From Setaria digitata (Eukaryota > Nematoda > Chromadorea > Rhabditida > Setariidae): a DNA stretch of 62,159 bases. Under the pieces are notes generated by a model, which saw nothing but the letters and a program-made list of their open reading frames with translations, was not told where the DNA came from and did no database searches. Position 1 is the first letter of the stretch. Each line of letters opens with the position of its first letter. A program made the translations under genes and the position numbers. Of this stretch, positions 12,601-25,369 are shown one piece after another. The stretch spans positions 1 to 62,159 of the forward strand of contig RCAB01000385.1 of assembly GCA_003640385.1 (NCBI GenBank), read 5' to 3'.

Positions 12601-15293
12601 TCACATTATCTTGGCTTTTAATATTCTTTAACAAATTTCGAACTACGTGTTTTGTCAATAATTTTGCACTTCCCCAAAAAATTTGGTTACAATATTTTTT
12701 TTTAACATTTTTTAAAATTTTATTCGCACTCTTTATCGTTGCAATCATTTGCTGAATACTTACTTTATTTGATGAATTACTTCTTTACGAGGATTCCTCA
12801 TTTCTGATCATACTCGTTCCCTTGTTATCCTTGGTCTCACCACTGAAGCAAAAAATCCATCTCCTTCAATTGACAACATGTATATTGAAATCTAAAGTAG
12901 AGCTTATATCACTTCAGTTCATTTCACCAAATAATAATTAACTTTTCTGATGGATCTTAAGTATCCTATTTTATTAGTTGCTTTGCTATTTTAAAAAGTG
13001 AGCCATTTTAAGGTTTTGATCAGAGCAATGACTATAGAATATGGTGACAGAATCTCGATGAAAATTCGATTCTCATTTTGATCGGGTGATTTAAAATCAA
13101 CTATTTCATCGTTATATCGTCTTATCAGCATATTTTACGAGTACACTCCATTCATTTATTATTCTCAGTGTGTTATATCTTGTTTCATTTTCCATTTTAA
13201 GCTTTGTTTGGTTTGTTAAACATCATTTAGAAGAATATTTGTAATTTGCGCTGTTTTTTCCTTTTTCTTTCTTTTTCTTTTTCTTGTTACTGTTTCATTT
13301 GGTGCATTAAGCTAAAAAGTGATATCTATTGCTAATATAAGTTGACAGCAGTTAACATTAGCATAGTTTCTCTACAGTACTAGTTTTAAGGCATAGGTAA
13401 AAAGGTGGTGAATCAAGCACCCTTTATTACTTTACTTCTGAATCGGCAATATGAATTGGATTGGTCTTACTCTGAGCAGAGTATCTGAAATTTTAGAAGA
13501 TAATTTAAGAAATATTTTTGATAATAGGACATGGGATGCCGATGTAAAGCATATTTACTGCTGCTGTGTATAAAAATAAATTTAACAAACTGTAAATTCT
13601 AATTAGTTCATACTTAGGATTTTTTATTAATTTATTCGTTTGATTGAAACAATCTTTTCATTGTTCATATTCTCAAACTCAGTAAATTTGAGTTCGTATG
13701 ATTATCAGTTTAGTGGTTATAGAATAATTTTGATAAATAGGGAAAATGTCCTCTTCCATTTCTTTGTTCTGTTTGCTGTCTAACAAAATAACTCTCGATC
13801 TCTTTCTTATATATATATATATTTCATTACATATCAGGAACAAAATGTTTTAGTATTTAGATCAGATGTCGGCGGATCACAACAACTTATCCAACCCACC
13901 TTCCTGATAGGATTAAGCAAGCAGTTATCTTGCAAATTTTTTTTAAACTAGCATCCTTTAAAATAGTTTTTAGCTAGCAAATTTTGATGATCTTTACATT
14001 TCTTCTTTTACTTTTATGATTGGAAATGTACCTCTTTTGTTAGATCATATAATTATCTAGCGTACGAGTAGTAATATAGTATTGAAGTTAATGAGAAATA
14101 ATAGCACTGTCGCATTTTCTTTATTCTTGATGTTGAATCGAGATAAAATGGAGATATGGTGTGGTATATCACATATGCTACTTCACGCTAATATCCTGTA
14201 TGTGTAGCAAAAATTAATGCTGTCAAAAAATTGATTGGAGGCGATAAATTTTCCGTAAAAAGTTAGAATCATAAGTTATGATATTAAAGATCTTGTACTT
14301 ACAACCTATATTTTTTAACCATCAAGGTTAGAGCTGTTTCTCCATAACACCGTCAGACTTATCCTTCGAAATGGTTTTCTTTTATTTCTATATTTTGCAC
14401 AGTGGACACTTTTTAATTTAAAAAAAGACTCCCACTCAGATTTGTAAAAACGAAATTCAAACGATCGAGATCCACTTTATCATTATAAAAGCAATTGCGG
14501 AAATAATCGGCGCAAAAATTGAGTTTGCTATAACAGACTACCGTAATCTTTTTCATGTTAAATTCTCTAAAGCACGAGGAACGGTCGTTGATGAGTGAAA
14601 GAAGATTTACCATTTAGATTTTTTGCTGGTTTGCAGTTCGATGAAAGCGGAGAAGATTGCATTTTCAGAAATTTACATTTGAAATGCTATTAGCTCATAT
14701 TTTTTTTTTTTTACTTTTCATATTTTCTACTCTATTCCACTGCTATGGAGTATGAATATGAAATAAACTACGTACTAAGCTATTAAATCGTTTTTTATTT
14801 TCATTTCATTTTTTCTTAGCTTTTGGCCAAATTTTTGCGAAGAAAAAGGAAAGCAAGGATGCATAAACATTTCCCCGTAAGCGGATATTATTTAGGCGAG
14901 AGGAAAAAAAAAAGAAATTTAAATGGACTTCTGTAGAGAATGATTTCTTTGAATAGATAAATACTTTCTTCCTTTTTGTGAAAGCCCCCTTTTTTTTTTT
15001 ACTTTCGCCACTGCTGCTGTCCATCGAATGATTATAATAATAAACTGAAGAGGAGAGGGAAATTTTTATTTTCCAACATTTCGTTCATTTTTTGTGTTCC
15101 TGTAAAGTATCAGTAAGTGACAAATGTAAGTCAATGTCTCAGTTGGTCATATGATATTTAAATGTTTGCAGTTTTCGCAGCAAATGAGTTATTAATTTCG
15201 TGATATTTGGATAATGACGATTACTGAGCTATAATTACTGTTCAGTGCTACTAGTACGTGATATTGAAGAATTATTGACATCTTTTATCAGTA
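12601..15293. other. AT-rich intergenic stretch, nothing recognised
   Basis: I see no exon with matching splice signals and no conserved peptide on either strand. A short TA run lies at 13806-13822. The minus-strand open frames at 14413-14613 and 14806-15024 are Lys/Phe-rich and look like chance frames in homopolymer-rich DNA. Confidence 0.5.
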
Positions 15294-15471
15294 GTAATTT
15301 AATTCCAATATAATTAACAGGACTATTTATTTAATTGTTCGTCTAAAAATTCTTGATTGCTAATCTTATGTNGGTAATTTAATTCCAATATAATTAACAG
15401 GACTATTTATTTAATTTCAGGACTATTTATTTAATTGTTCGTCTAAAAATTCTTGATTGCTAATCTTATGT
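15294..15471. repeat. Near-identical direct duplication around an ambiguous base
   Basis: A 78-bp segment at 15294-15371 is repeated at 15374-15471, directly after a single N at 15372. The second copy carries an internal duplication of about 20 bp (CAGGACTATTTATTTAATT occurs twice). The copies are otherwise practically identical. A repeat pair flanking the only N in the window suggests a badly joined assembly or a collapsed variable repeat. Confidence 0.9.
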
Positions 15472-18400
15472 TAGGTTAGTCATGAATTAATACCATGATA
15501 CGTTATAAGTCATGTTATTATTCCATTAATTCACTCGTTGTTTTCATTCCATGTATGATTTTTAAAATAAATTTTAATTTCATTCCATTTAATTCCAAGT
15601 ACAGTTCCTTAAAAATCATTCTTAATAAACTGATTATTTTTCATGGCATTTTGTTCAATTCATTTCTTTACTAAGAAGCTTACAAAGTAAATAATTGATA
15701 TTAAAGAATTTGCAATTGTGTTATTGAATTTTTTTATTATACCAGTAAATTGTTCCAATTGGCACATTTTCAAGGTAATATCATAATGATGAAAGCTTGC
15801 TGATGAATTATGTAAGTTAGATTGTTTCATTGTTAAGCTTCGACTTTTTTGTGGTAGTACTCAGTTTTTCTTAAATTAAAACCTTTGTTTTATTAAGAAT
15901 TTGGGCGTTTCGATGTTTTGTGAAATACTGTGAATTGCGGGACACTGTGATTTGCTGTTGAATAATTTATGCATTTAATTTGTCAGACTTCTTTTTTAGT
16001 TAATTAGTGGGATAAATTAGGTCGCGTAAGATAAGCATAAACAAAACGCGTACTGAAGCCAACAAGATAAACTGAATTCAATTAAAGAAAATGAAAACAA
16101 GCCATGATTTTAAATGTTCATGTTAAATTAGTTTCAAAAATTTTTTTCCCTGTTTTCTGTTATCAATGAATAATGATCGTGGTGAAGCGACATTTTGCTC
16201 TTAGAAAAAAAAAGAAAAGAGAAAAAACTTGGGCTGTAAAAAAAAGCAACTTAAATGATTGTGATAAGCGAAAATTGAGCCACTTTTTTCGACTGAACGA
16301 AATGGCATCAAGGTGATCAACACGAATATAATTTTTTTTTTTGTTAGAATATATTAATAAATTCATTTTACCAAGTTTGTTCTATATTTTTGCTAGGGTA
16401 TTCATTGTTTCCTATTTATTTAAACAAGAAAAAAAGAGCATAATGAAATATTGAATAAAAAGTAAACAAATAAAAGGATAAATTCAGTTTAAAAAATTGA
16501 AATTAAAGTTAATTAGTGATTAATATAAATTCTTAAGAATTTAAACAATCCAAATTTCAAATAATGCACAAAACAAGTCAGTAATGACTCTTTACATATC
16601 AAAAAAATTCCTTCCCTCTCATCTTCAACTACTTCTTTCTTACTGCTGTGAAAATCCAACTCAATGACTATTCATCCAACTTGTTGGTTAAAAATTGAAT
16701 GACGTTGATAAGCCTTGTTAAAATCATTCAATTCTTATTGGTTTGGTTTGTGTTGGGAAGAAAAGATCAAATGAATAAATTGTCCAGTATTGTGTGCTGC
16801 GGTTAAACTTCAGCATAATCAATTATCAAATCACTAGCAATCTTTAGTTTCTACCAAAAAAAAGAGTGAGCTGATATTGAAAATTGAACGCAAGCAAGAG
16901 GTGCAATATATGGTTGCACTTTTTGATAAAATAAATTTGCTTTACTCTTCTTGCCATTTATGTTTTTGTTTCATTTTTTTTTTGGTTCGTTTTTCTGGTA
17001 TTTTAAAAAGTTCAAGTAGAATATAGGTTTGAAAGATTCCTACGAAACTGCGATGTAGTCAGTCAATCAGAATGAAATGAGACAGTAGCACAATATGTCA
17101 GTGGAAAAATTTTATAAATTTTAACTACGCATTATTCATTTTTTAGAAAGAATTTATATAACTTATTGTAATTAAAATAAATTTGATGATAATTATTTAA
17201 ACAGTTGAGAGGCTTAGGAAAAACAAATTCACGTTTTCAAGTTATTCTTTTTTTCTCTGTAACACGTTGAGAATATTTTTGTTAAAAAACAGAATGTATT
17301 TTTATTGTAGATAAATTTGATAAATAATTCATTCATTAATTAATTTATGCAGTGCAGAATTTTGATGTTTGTGGAAACTTATTCGATCATCTTGCAGAAG
17401 ATGTTAACTGATGGGTGCGGCAACAATGATAATAATAATTAGTAATAATAATAATGATAATAATAATAATAATGTAATAAAAATTCTTTAAAATTGACGA
17501 AGGTTAAATGACTTGTGCACTGCTACGAGTAAGGTAGACTCGATAAATATGAAAATTATCCCAATGCAGTAAAGGATCACTTATAGCATTTGCTCGTTCC
17601 AAGTTCCTCGCAGAGAAATTATTTGAAGTGGTAATTAAATTCTAAAATTCTATCAACAAAATTTGTAATTTATTCAGTAGTAAATTTTAGACAAATTATG
17701 TGACCCATTATCGTTGCATCATTTATGGAAGCATTTTGTAAAGCTCAAATAAAACATATGAGATGGCAAAGGAAAAGATAACAGAGGAGGGAAGAAAAAA
17801 GAAAAGTAAAAAAAGAGAAAAGTAAGGCCTCAACCCTATGGGCCATAACCGATGGTGACATTTTGTGAAAAAGGAAAGCAAGGGGAAAATAAGCTTTGGT
17901 TTTCCTACTTCTCTCTATCTATCCAGTCCCAAACATATACTTAACTCCATGCTGATTTTAGATACATGTGCCTGAGAATCTCTTGCTCACCTCTTCTAAG
18001 CTTCACAGTTTCCTTTCTAAGCTAATTCTTTCTTTCCTTCTGGTCTATCCTTCTCTGTCAGTTATGCAAAAATTAAAGCAAAAAGGGAAAAAGTGGTGTT
18101 TTAAACTCTTTTTCATCCTTTTCTCTCTAACACTTGCAGTGAATATTTTATTAAGATTATATAGGCTAGGCTACATACATTAACTAAAAAGTTTATTTAT
18201 TTTCTCCACTTCTTTTCTTGGCCCGTTTCGCACATTGCAATGGCTCGTAAAGATTTCTGCAATTAATTGGGGGAAAATATTTCCCTTTTTTGCGTCTTTC
18301 CCCAATTCTCGACCACTTCTGTCTTCATAAATACCCATGGGTATGCTTATGTTTACGCATTTTGCTATTTCTTCTTATCTGACATTTCCAAATTATTTCA

Positions 18401-21400
18401 TCCATTTTGCTTGCTTTTTTTTTGCAATCATACGAAATTTGAATAAAGAAATGCTTCACATGTTTACTTTTGGGAATTCATTGATGCAGATTTTGACGCT
18501 ACTTATATACCGTTAATAACAATCGGTAAGCAATGATAGTAGAGGAAGGAGAAAACATAAAATGGAACAATAAAAATTAATTTTAAGTTCATTCCAAAAT
18601 TAGCAGAACGCAGTCAACATTTTAATTAGAAAATAATTAAAATTTTGGAGGAATCAGTAAGAACATCTTAAAAGACTGCATACAGGTGAGCAAGAAATAG
18701 CTTACCTTATTAAAGATGAAAAGCTGCATATACCTCACGAGCATTCGATTGTGCACTGAAGTTACCAAAGCTTTAGAACTGATTAAATATGATCAGAATT
18801 TTTCAAGGACTTTAAAAGATAATTAGAAATAATACTGCTAATAAGGTACAAACAAATTACCTGATACCTGGGACAATTTTCGTAATAGAAAAGTGACATT
18901 TACTGTCATTACTTTCAACTGTTATAACAATAAAAGTATAGCCATTCTTATAAAACAAGTAAAACGGACAATAATAACAATTCAAATTCAACCAAACTGG
19001 AATGTTTCTTCACTTTATTCCATTGCTCAGCAATTTCAGGAATTATCAAGAATGTCTGGCATTATCTGATAAGAGATAACAGATGAATTCATGATAAATA
19101 TTGATAATTTTATTACTCACTTATATGTAATTTTTTTACTATTTCTCTCCCATATTTTTTATTGTAGCTTTCAGTGATGTTCATTTTATATTATAGTATT
19201 TGAAGTAATCCAGCTTGCTGTTATAAGTATTATTCATTTCATCTTTTCATAATTTATTGATTTTAATTCATGCTAATTTAGTATACGAAACTGAATGATG
19301 ATAACAGCATTTACTTTCGATGACAAAAACCATACGATATGTCACAAGGAAGTTGCTAGTATTCAAGTATTCAATTTCCTTTGATTGATTAAATATTTGA
19401 ATGGAAAGAACGAAATAAATTTCTTTCAGAACTGATTCATTAAGGTGTTGCTAACAAGGAAGGAAAAAAGTGAAAAAAGACTGCTTCCATATTCATTTCT
19501 ATCGATCAACAACTCTGTGGTAATAATCCATCGGTTACAATTTTTCTTGTAAAGACGCAACTAAAATTTTCGTTTTCTTTTCCCTTAACCTTCTTTTTCT
19601 GAAACAAATAAAATAAGTTTACAATAATTGATGATAAAAATCATTTCGTTCAATCTAGTCTTAGTTAGAACATCAAGAGATAACATCAGATAAGAGTATC
19701 GATGGGTTGCATAGACAGTTCAAACTATGTTAGTGTGAATAAGTTAGATTACATAGTTTAAGTTTGTTTAAAAAGAGTATGAGTAGATTGGATTAAATAA
19801 TTTAAGTCAGGGTGGATAAGTTAAATTAGATAGCTTATTGACTGATAGCTCATTAACAAGTTTGTAATGATTATCATAACGTTTTGCACTGCACTGAAGC
19901 GCACAAAACAGCGTCACGTGTGTACGTAGCAATTGACATTGACATCTGACGAAATGTTCTAGTCGATTTCTGTTAGATGATTATTTATCTTTTCAAATAA
20001 TTTTCAGAACTATTTATTATTTTGTGTAAACTCTCTTCAGTGTGTGTTTTTCTTTTTTATTTCAATAAAGAATTCATTACGTTTGAATTTTTCCAAAACA
20101 CGACGCTTTTTTAAATAATTCAATTTAATTTTTAATTTGTTTTTATGTTTAGCAAAAGAAACGAATTTTCAGTTTTGTCAGTTTTCGTTCTGAAAAACTG
20201 GACACATAGGAGCAATCATAAATATGTATACCAAAGGGTATTTTTCATTTCAAATATATCTTACTTGTTTGTTTGCTTCCTTTTTAATTTTGATTTTCGC
20301 AAAATTTTTTGTGACTACTTCTTTCATTTTTTACTTAAACTGATCAATTCAATCAATATTTCATATGTATCAATATTGACACAGTAAACGACTAACAAAA
20401 TTGGTATTCCCAAAATTTATGCTTCAGTTTTCAAATAGTAAATAAATACATGAAACTTTTCCATTTTTTTCTTTTTTTTTTCCTTTCCTGCTCCTTATAA
20501 TAAATAATACTTAATGCCAATGTCTCATAAATGTAATCATCTATGGCGGAAAAAGTCAATTGTAAATGATGAAGGATTTAAAAATCATTGAAGTAGAACA
20601 AACCATTAAATAAAAGGGAAAAGAAAGAGAGAGCAAGATTGAAAGACGAAAAACTCATATGCCATAAATATTGAGAAGTTTAAACTTGCGTAAACAGCTT
20701 AGCTTAGCTTATTCAATATTCTGTTATTTCAACTAATGGCATAAAAAATCCATTTTGTCGTTTCTAAATTACATTAATTTCCAATTTTTTAATGCTTTTT
20801 TGTTTTATCTCTCCTTATACTCAACCTTCTTTTCCTTTTTTGTTTCGACTAAAAAAGTAAAGAAAGGATTTTGTCTCAAGAAAACTTAAAGAAAAAAAAC
20901 TTTTTTCTAACCTTACAATATCTTTCCATTTATTTGTCAAATCTTTTTTCCCTTCCATTTATTTGTCGTCAGGTTTGCTAGTTTTCAATGCATTGATTGC
21001 TTACAGCTTTTTTCTCGTCTTTTTTGCTAAAATGCTTCTTACTCATAAACAAATAAAAAAATCAAAAATGAAAGAAATGGAAGCTTTTCAATGAAGAATT
21101 CTTTTGAGGAAATCAAAAAAGTCTCACAAAATGAGATTTCATGGATGAATCATCAAATTGAAATTTAAATGCAAAGTATGAAAAAGGTTAAGAAATGAAT
21201 CGAAAAGGAGATAAATTATTCATTTACTGCCATTAGCATTAGGTTTGCACCATTTCGAGAATAGGTAAAGTGATAACGGCATTATCTTTTAAGTGTTAGC
21301 TTTTTGTTTTATTTTATTTTTTTTATAGTGTGATGCTTCAATCTACTTGGCAAAGTGCCTTGATTATTCTATTTTCATATTTTTATTAAATTTAATGAAG

Positions 21401-23640
21401 CGGCATCTCACATTTCAGATTTGATATGTGACGATATGATGTGATTGAAATTGCAAATTTTAATTAAATTTTTTGGTTTCTTTCGCAAGCGAAAGAGAGC
21501 AAAAAAATTTGACTTTTGCATCAGAAACGTTAATAATACATCATCTGCTGAAATTAAGAGACAAGGAGGATTTTCAGCAAAAAAAAAAAGATCTGTAATT
21601 GCACCTTTCGATTATTTCCAGTTTGTGCAAGTTCGTTTACAATGTAATTCTAAATTTAAAAGTGATAATTTATGAAATAAACAGAAAGCACTAAATTAAT
21701 TCATAAAATTTTTAAATAATCATATCTGCTTTAATAATTGATAGCCAATTTTTCTAGAAAAGAAAAAAAGATGGAAGAATGAAAAAGAGGACGACATGAA
21801 AAAACGAACAGTCAATTTATACTTTGGAGCAAATTTTCCGTTTTTACAGGGTTATTCGGTGGATTCGTTCAAAAGACATGCTGAATAAGTTCTTAAACAA
21901 AATCACTACCGTTAAATTGTTAATTTTTTTTGTTATTAGTATAATGCTAATAAGTGATTTTTATAAGTGACAACGATGATAATATATTAACAAACATATA
22001 ATACTATCAGCAGTAGTAATCAGTGATGACAGTATAATGTTGATAGCAAATAGCAAGCAAATTGATAATGATGGCGTTAATGTGACCGGCATGCTTTTAA
22101 AGTTGAGAAAGTAGAAAAAGAAAGAGAGGGAAAGAAAGTGGAAAATAAAACGAATAAATTGATGAAATGTGGAAGAAAAATAGCAGCAACACCTGTTATC
22201 TATTCGATCAACTTAACTATGCTCAATGATTTTAGCTTTTTAACGAAAACTCCGTCCTCTTTCATCTCAAACTCTGTCCCATTCTATCATCAGTAAGTAC
22301 TAATAATTCTTTTAAATACTAAAAAAAAATTCACTGAAACAGGAAGTTTCTGTCCCGGAATGTTCTTTCTCAACCTTTTCAGTCTTTCAATAACTTTCGA
22401 TCAGACAAACTTACGGAGTCATTTTGCCTTCAGTGACATTTTAGTACTTCTCCTTCCTCTTGTCTCCTACCAATTCTAGCTGCAAGATTTTTTTCAGCTA
22501 ACTATCTTATCAAAATGATCAGATTTATGATTTTTTCCTGTTAAGAATACAACTATATACAAGAAATTTCATATTTGCCTCAAACAGTAACTAGTTTTTT
22601 TCTGTTTTGTTTTCTAATATTATGATATAATTTCAATATTTTACATTTTATTCAGTTTTGTCCTCCTTCTATTAGCCTATCTTTTTCAACGACCCATGTA
22701 AAACTGAGGACACAGATTTCTAACACAGCCATCTTGGATTTTCAAATAAAACGTTTCCATTTTTTTGAAATTGATTAATGTTACTACCAACGGCAAATCA
22801 TCTTTCCCTTTTCTTTTTCAAACCCAAATTTAAATTTTTTAAAAGTCTTTATTGATAATTAATCACATATAATTTTATGGTTTATTACATTTCGATTCGC
22901 TATTTGATCTTTTCCGAAGTCCAAAACTAAGAATTCATCCTCAATAAAAATAATAGTAGAAATAATTAATAATAATAACAATAACAACAATAATAATATT
23001 AATAATAAAATATTCTACTACCTGTCAACTATCCTAGTGTTTAGCATTTACAGAAAGTGTCATCCATTTGTGCATGTCCATGTCCAGTTATCAAACTGAC
23101 CTTTTCAGTGAGTGTTCAATAGAGCATAAAAGTTTTCTTTTTCCGTCCTTTTAAGATAATTTTGATATTTACAATTTTATTTGACAATAATTGATGTCAA
23201 TAAACATGACATTAAAAACTGGTAGTTTTATCAAATTTTTATGCTTTTTTAAAAAAAAAAAATTTTATTTAATAAAGAAACCAAAAAAAAAGGAGAAAAA
23301 AGTGAAACCTGTTTCTGGCCTACCACAACTCATTTTGCTTAAACATGCGCATTTGAAGGATGATTAATGATCATTCGTCGTACAAATAAAATAGCAACCA
23401 AATACGAATAAAAAAAAATGATTAATTTCAAAGGAAAGTTCATTAACTGTGTGAGTTGATCATTGAATACATCCCGAACTCATTTAATTTTCGATGAATT
23501 TTCTTTCATTTTTCTTCCATATTTTATTATTTTTTCAAAAAATTTCAATTTATCTTCAAATTGATTTGACATAACGAAATACGCCAAGTGCTGCACTGGT
23601 CGGCACGAATTTTTCGGTTTTATTTTTGATATTGTATTTG
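15472..23640. other. Gene-poor AT-rich stretch
   Basis: Dominated by A/T homopolymers and trinucleotide runs (17424-17480, 22953-23010). The longest open frames (for example 17968-18183, 20145-20387 and 21445-21675 plus; 16163-16366 minus) are short, of low-complexity composition, and lack supporting splice structure. No gene, RNA gene or mobile element is supported. Confidence 0.5.
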
Positions 23641-23699
23641 AAGTAATGGAGAATGAATTAACACAAAAGAGAGTTAAAGGAAAATATGAAATGTTGGAA

Positions 23700-24110
23700 A
23701 AGAAAGTGGGAGATGTAAATTTATTACAGATGTATATTATAAGACGATCCTTAAGTACTTGTTACAAAAGTGTTACTATGCACTTCGATGTTGTATTATT
23801 TGCTACAAAAATGTCACATATCAAAATTGTATTATATGGTGCGCAACTGTGGCACTACATTGTACTATATGTTGCGGAGTTGTCACTACATGTTGGATAC
23901 GCCCATTGTCTTTTGTATTATTTGTTACGCATGTGCTATCAAATACATTGATTTTGCATTTATCATGCAAATGCTACTGCTACATATTAATGAAGCATTA
24001 TTTGTTATGCAAATATTAACACTGCTTATTGATGTATTTGTTATGCAAATAATTATGCAACTACTACTACTACTACTACTACTTATTCAACAACCTGTTA
24101 CTGCTACTGC
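23700..24110 (+). repeat. Degenerate tandem repeat (about 35-45 bp units)
   Basis: About eight diverged units recur around a core like TTGTATTATTTGTTATGCAAA, alternating with an ACTAC/GCTAC segment. The array passes into a pure CTA/CTG trinucleotide run at 24060-24110. Because unit lengths vary, three overlapping open frames (23646-23951, 23759-24019 and 23770-24141) all encode Cys/Tyr/Leu-rich repeated peptides. These are more likely by-products of the repeat than proteins. Confidence 0.65.
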
Positions 24111-24141
24111 TACTACACAGCGTGATATATTGGATGAATAG

Positions 24142-25333
24142 TGCCACAGCATTAAAAAGAAAAAACTAATCATGGAGTGCTGGCAGACTGAATTACTGAA
24201 CTTTTCGAAAGCTGTTATTGATAGATAAGTGATAAGAATAATCTTAGCGCATGTTGTTTATTTAATGTATTTATCGTTATCAAGTGATAATGCCAGGGAG
24301 TGATAATGAATGAAAGTAACGGTTTAATGTAATATTATTGACAGCAATGTATTTTCCATCGTCTTAAATCTTTTTTTAGACGCAATTTTTGTTATTGAAT
24401 AAAAAAAAAGTTCGAATATTCAAGTCTTATATCAGCCACCTACCCTTAATGCCCATATTTATATGATTCGCTGAAAACACTTCCGGTAATTACATTCCTT
24501 CCCTCTTCTATTCCCTCTTCTTCTTACCTCTCTTGCTTTCTTCTTTCTTCCTCTCTGCCATCATACCATCATCTATTAGAACTGTTTAAAAATCGTTCAT
24601 GTAATTATACTGAAGACTATATTTATAAATTTCATGTCGATCGTTTGTTCATGTAAATATTCTTTGGCCCATTTCTGATAGGTTTTTTTTTTAATCAAAA
24701 GTTTGAATTCAATCAGAAATTTAATTATGTCGAGAGAGGGATGAAATAGGCGCACGCCACAGACATAGACACACGCATTTTCAGAAAATTGAAATGATTT
24801 AGACACTAGTTGTTTATTATCCTTTAATTATTCGATCAGATTATTTAACTGACTTAAAAGAAATACTCACCACTTATTTACGGATAATTCTGTATAGCGA
24901 TTCAGTCACTATGACAACGACTATATTACTGTAATAATAATACAAATCAACCTATTCATTCATATAAGCAGCATTTTTTTATCATTACGACTACTACTGC
25001 TACTTTTATCAATATTAGATAGAATATCATCATATAAGACAGTTTGCACGATATCACAATATTAACAATTATCACTATAACCATGCAATTTTATTAACAT
25101 ACTTTAATAATTTGTACCTATAATTGTCAACTTCGTTTTCATTTGTTGATAATAGATTTCTTCCATTACTCATTATTATAATCAATGTTATCTATTGTTA
25201 TTTATTGTAGATGTTTATTGGCTTCCATTACTTATTATTTATTCTCGTTATAAATTTACTATTTATTTATTTATTCCTATCGTTTTTCACTTCCAATTAT
25301 TATTATTATTATTGTTTATTATTATTATTGTTG

Positions 25334-25369
<36 letters not shown>

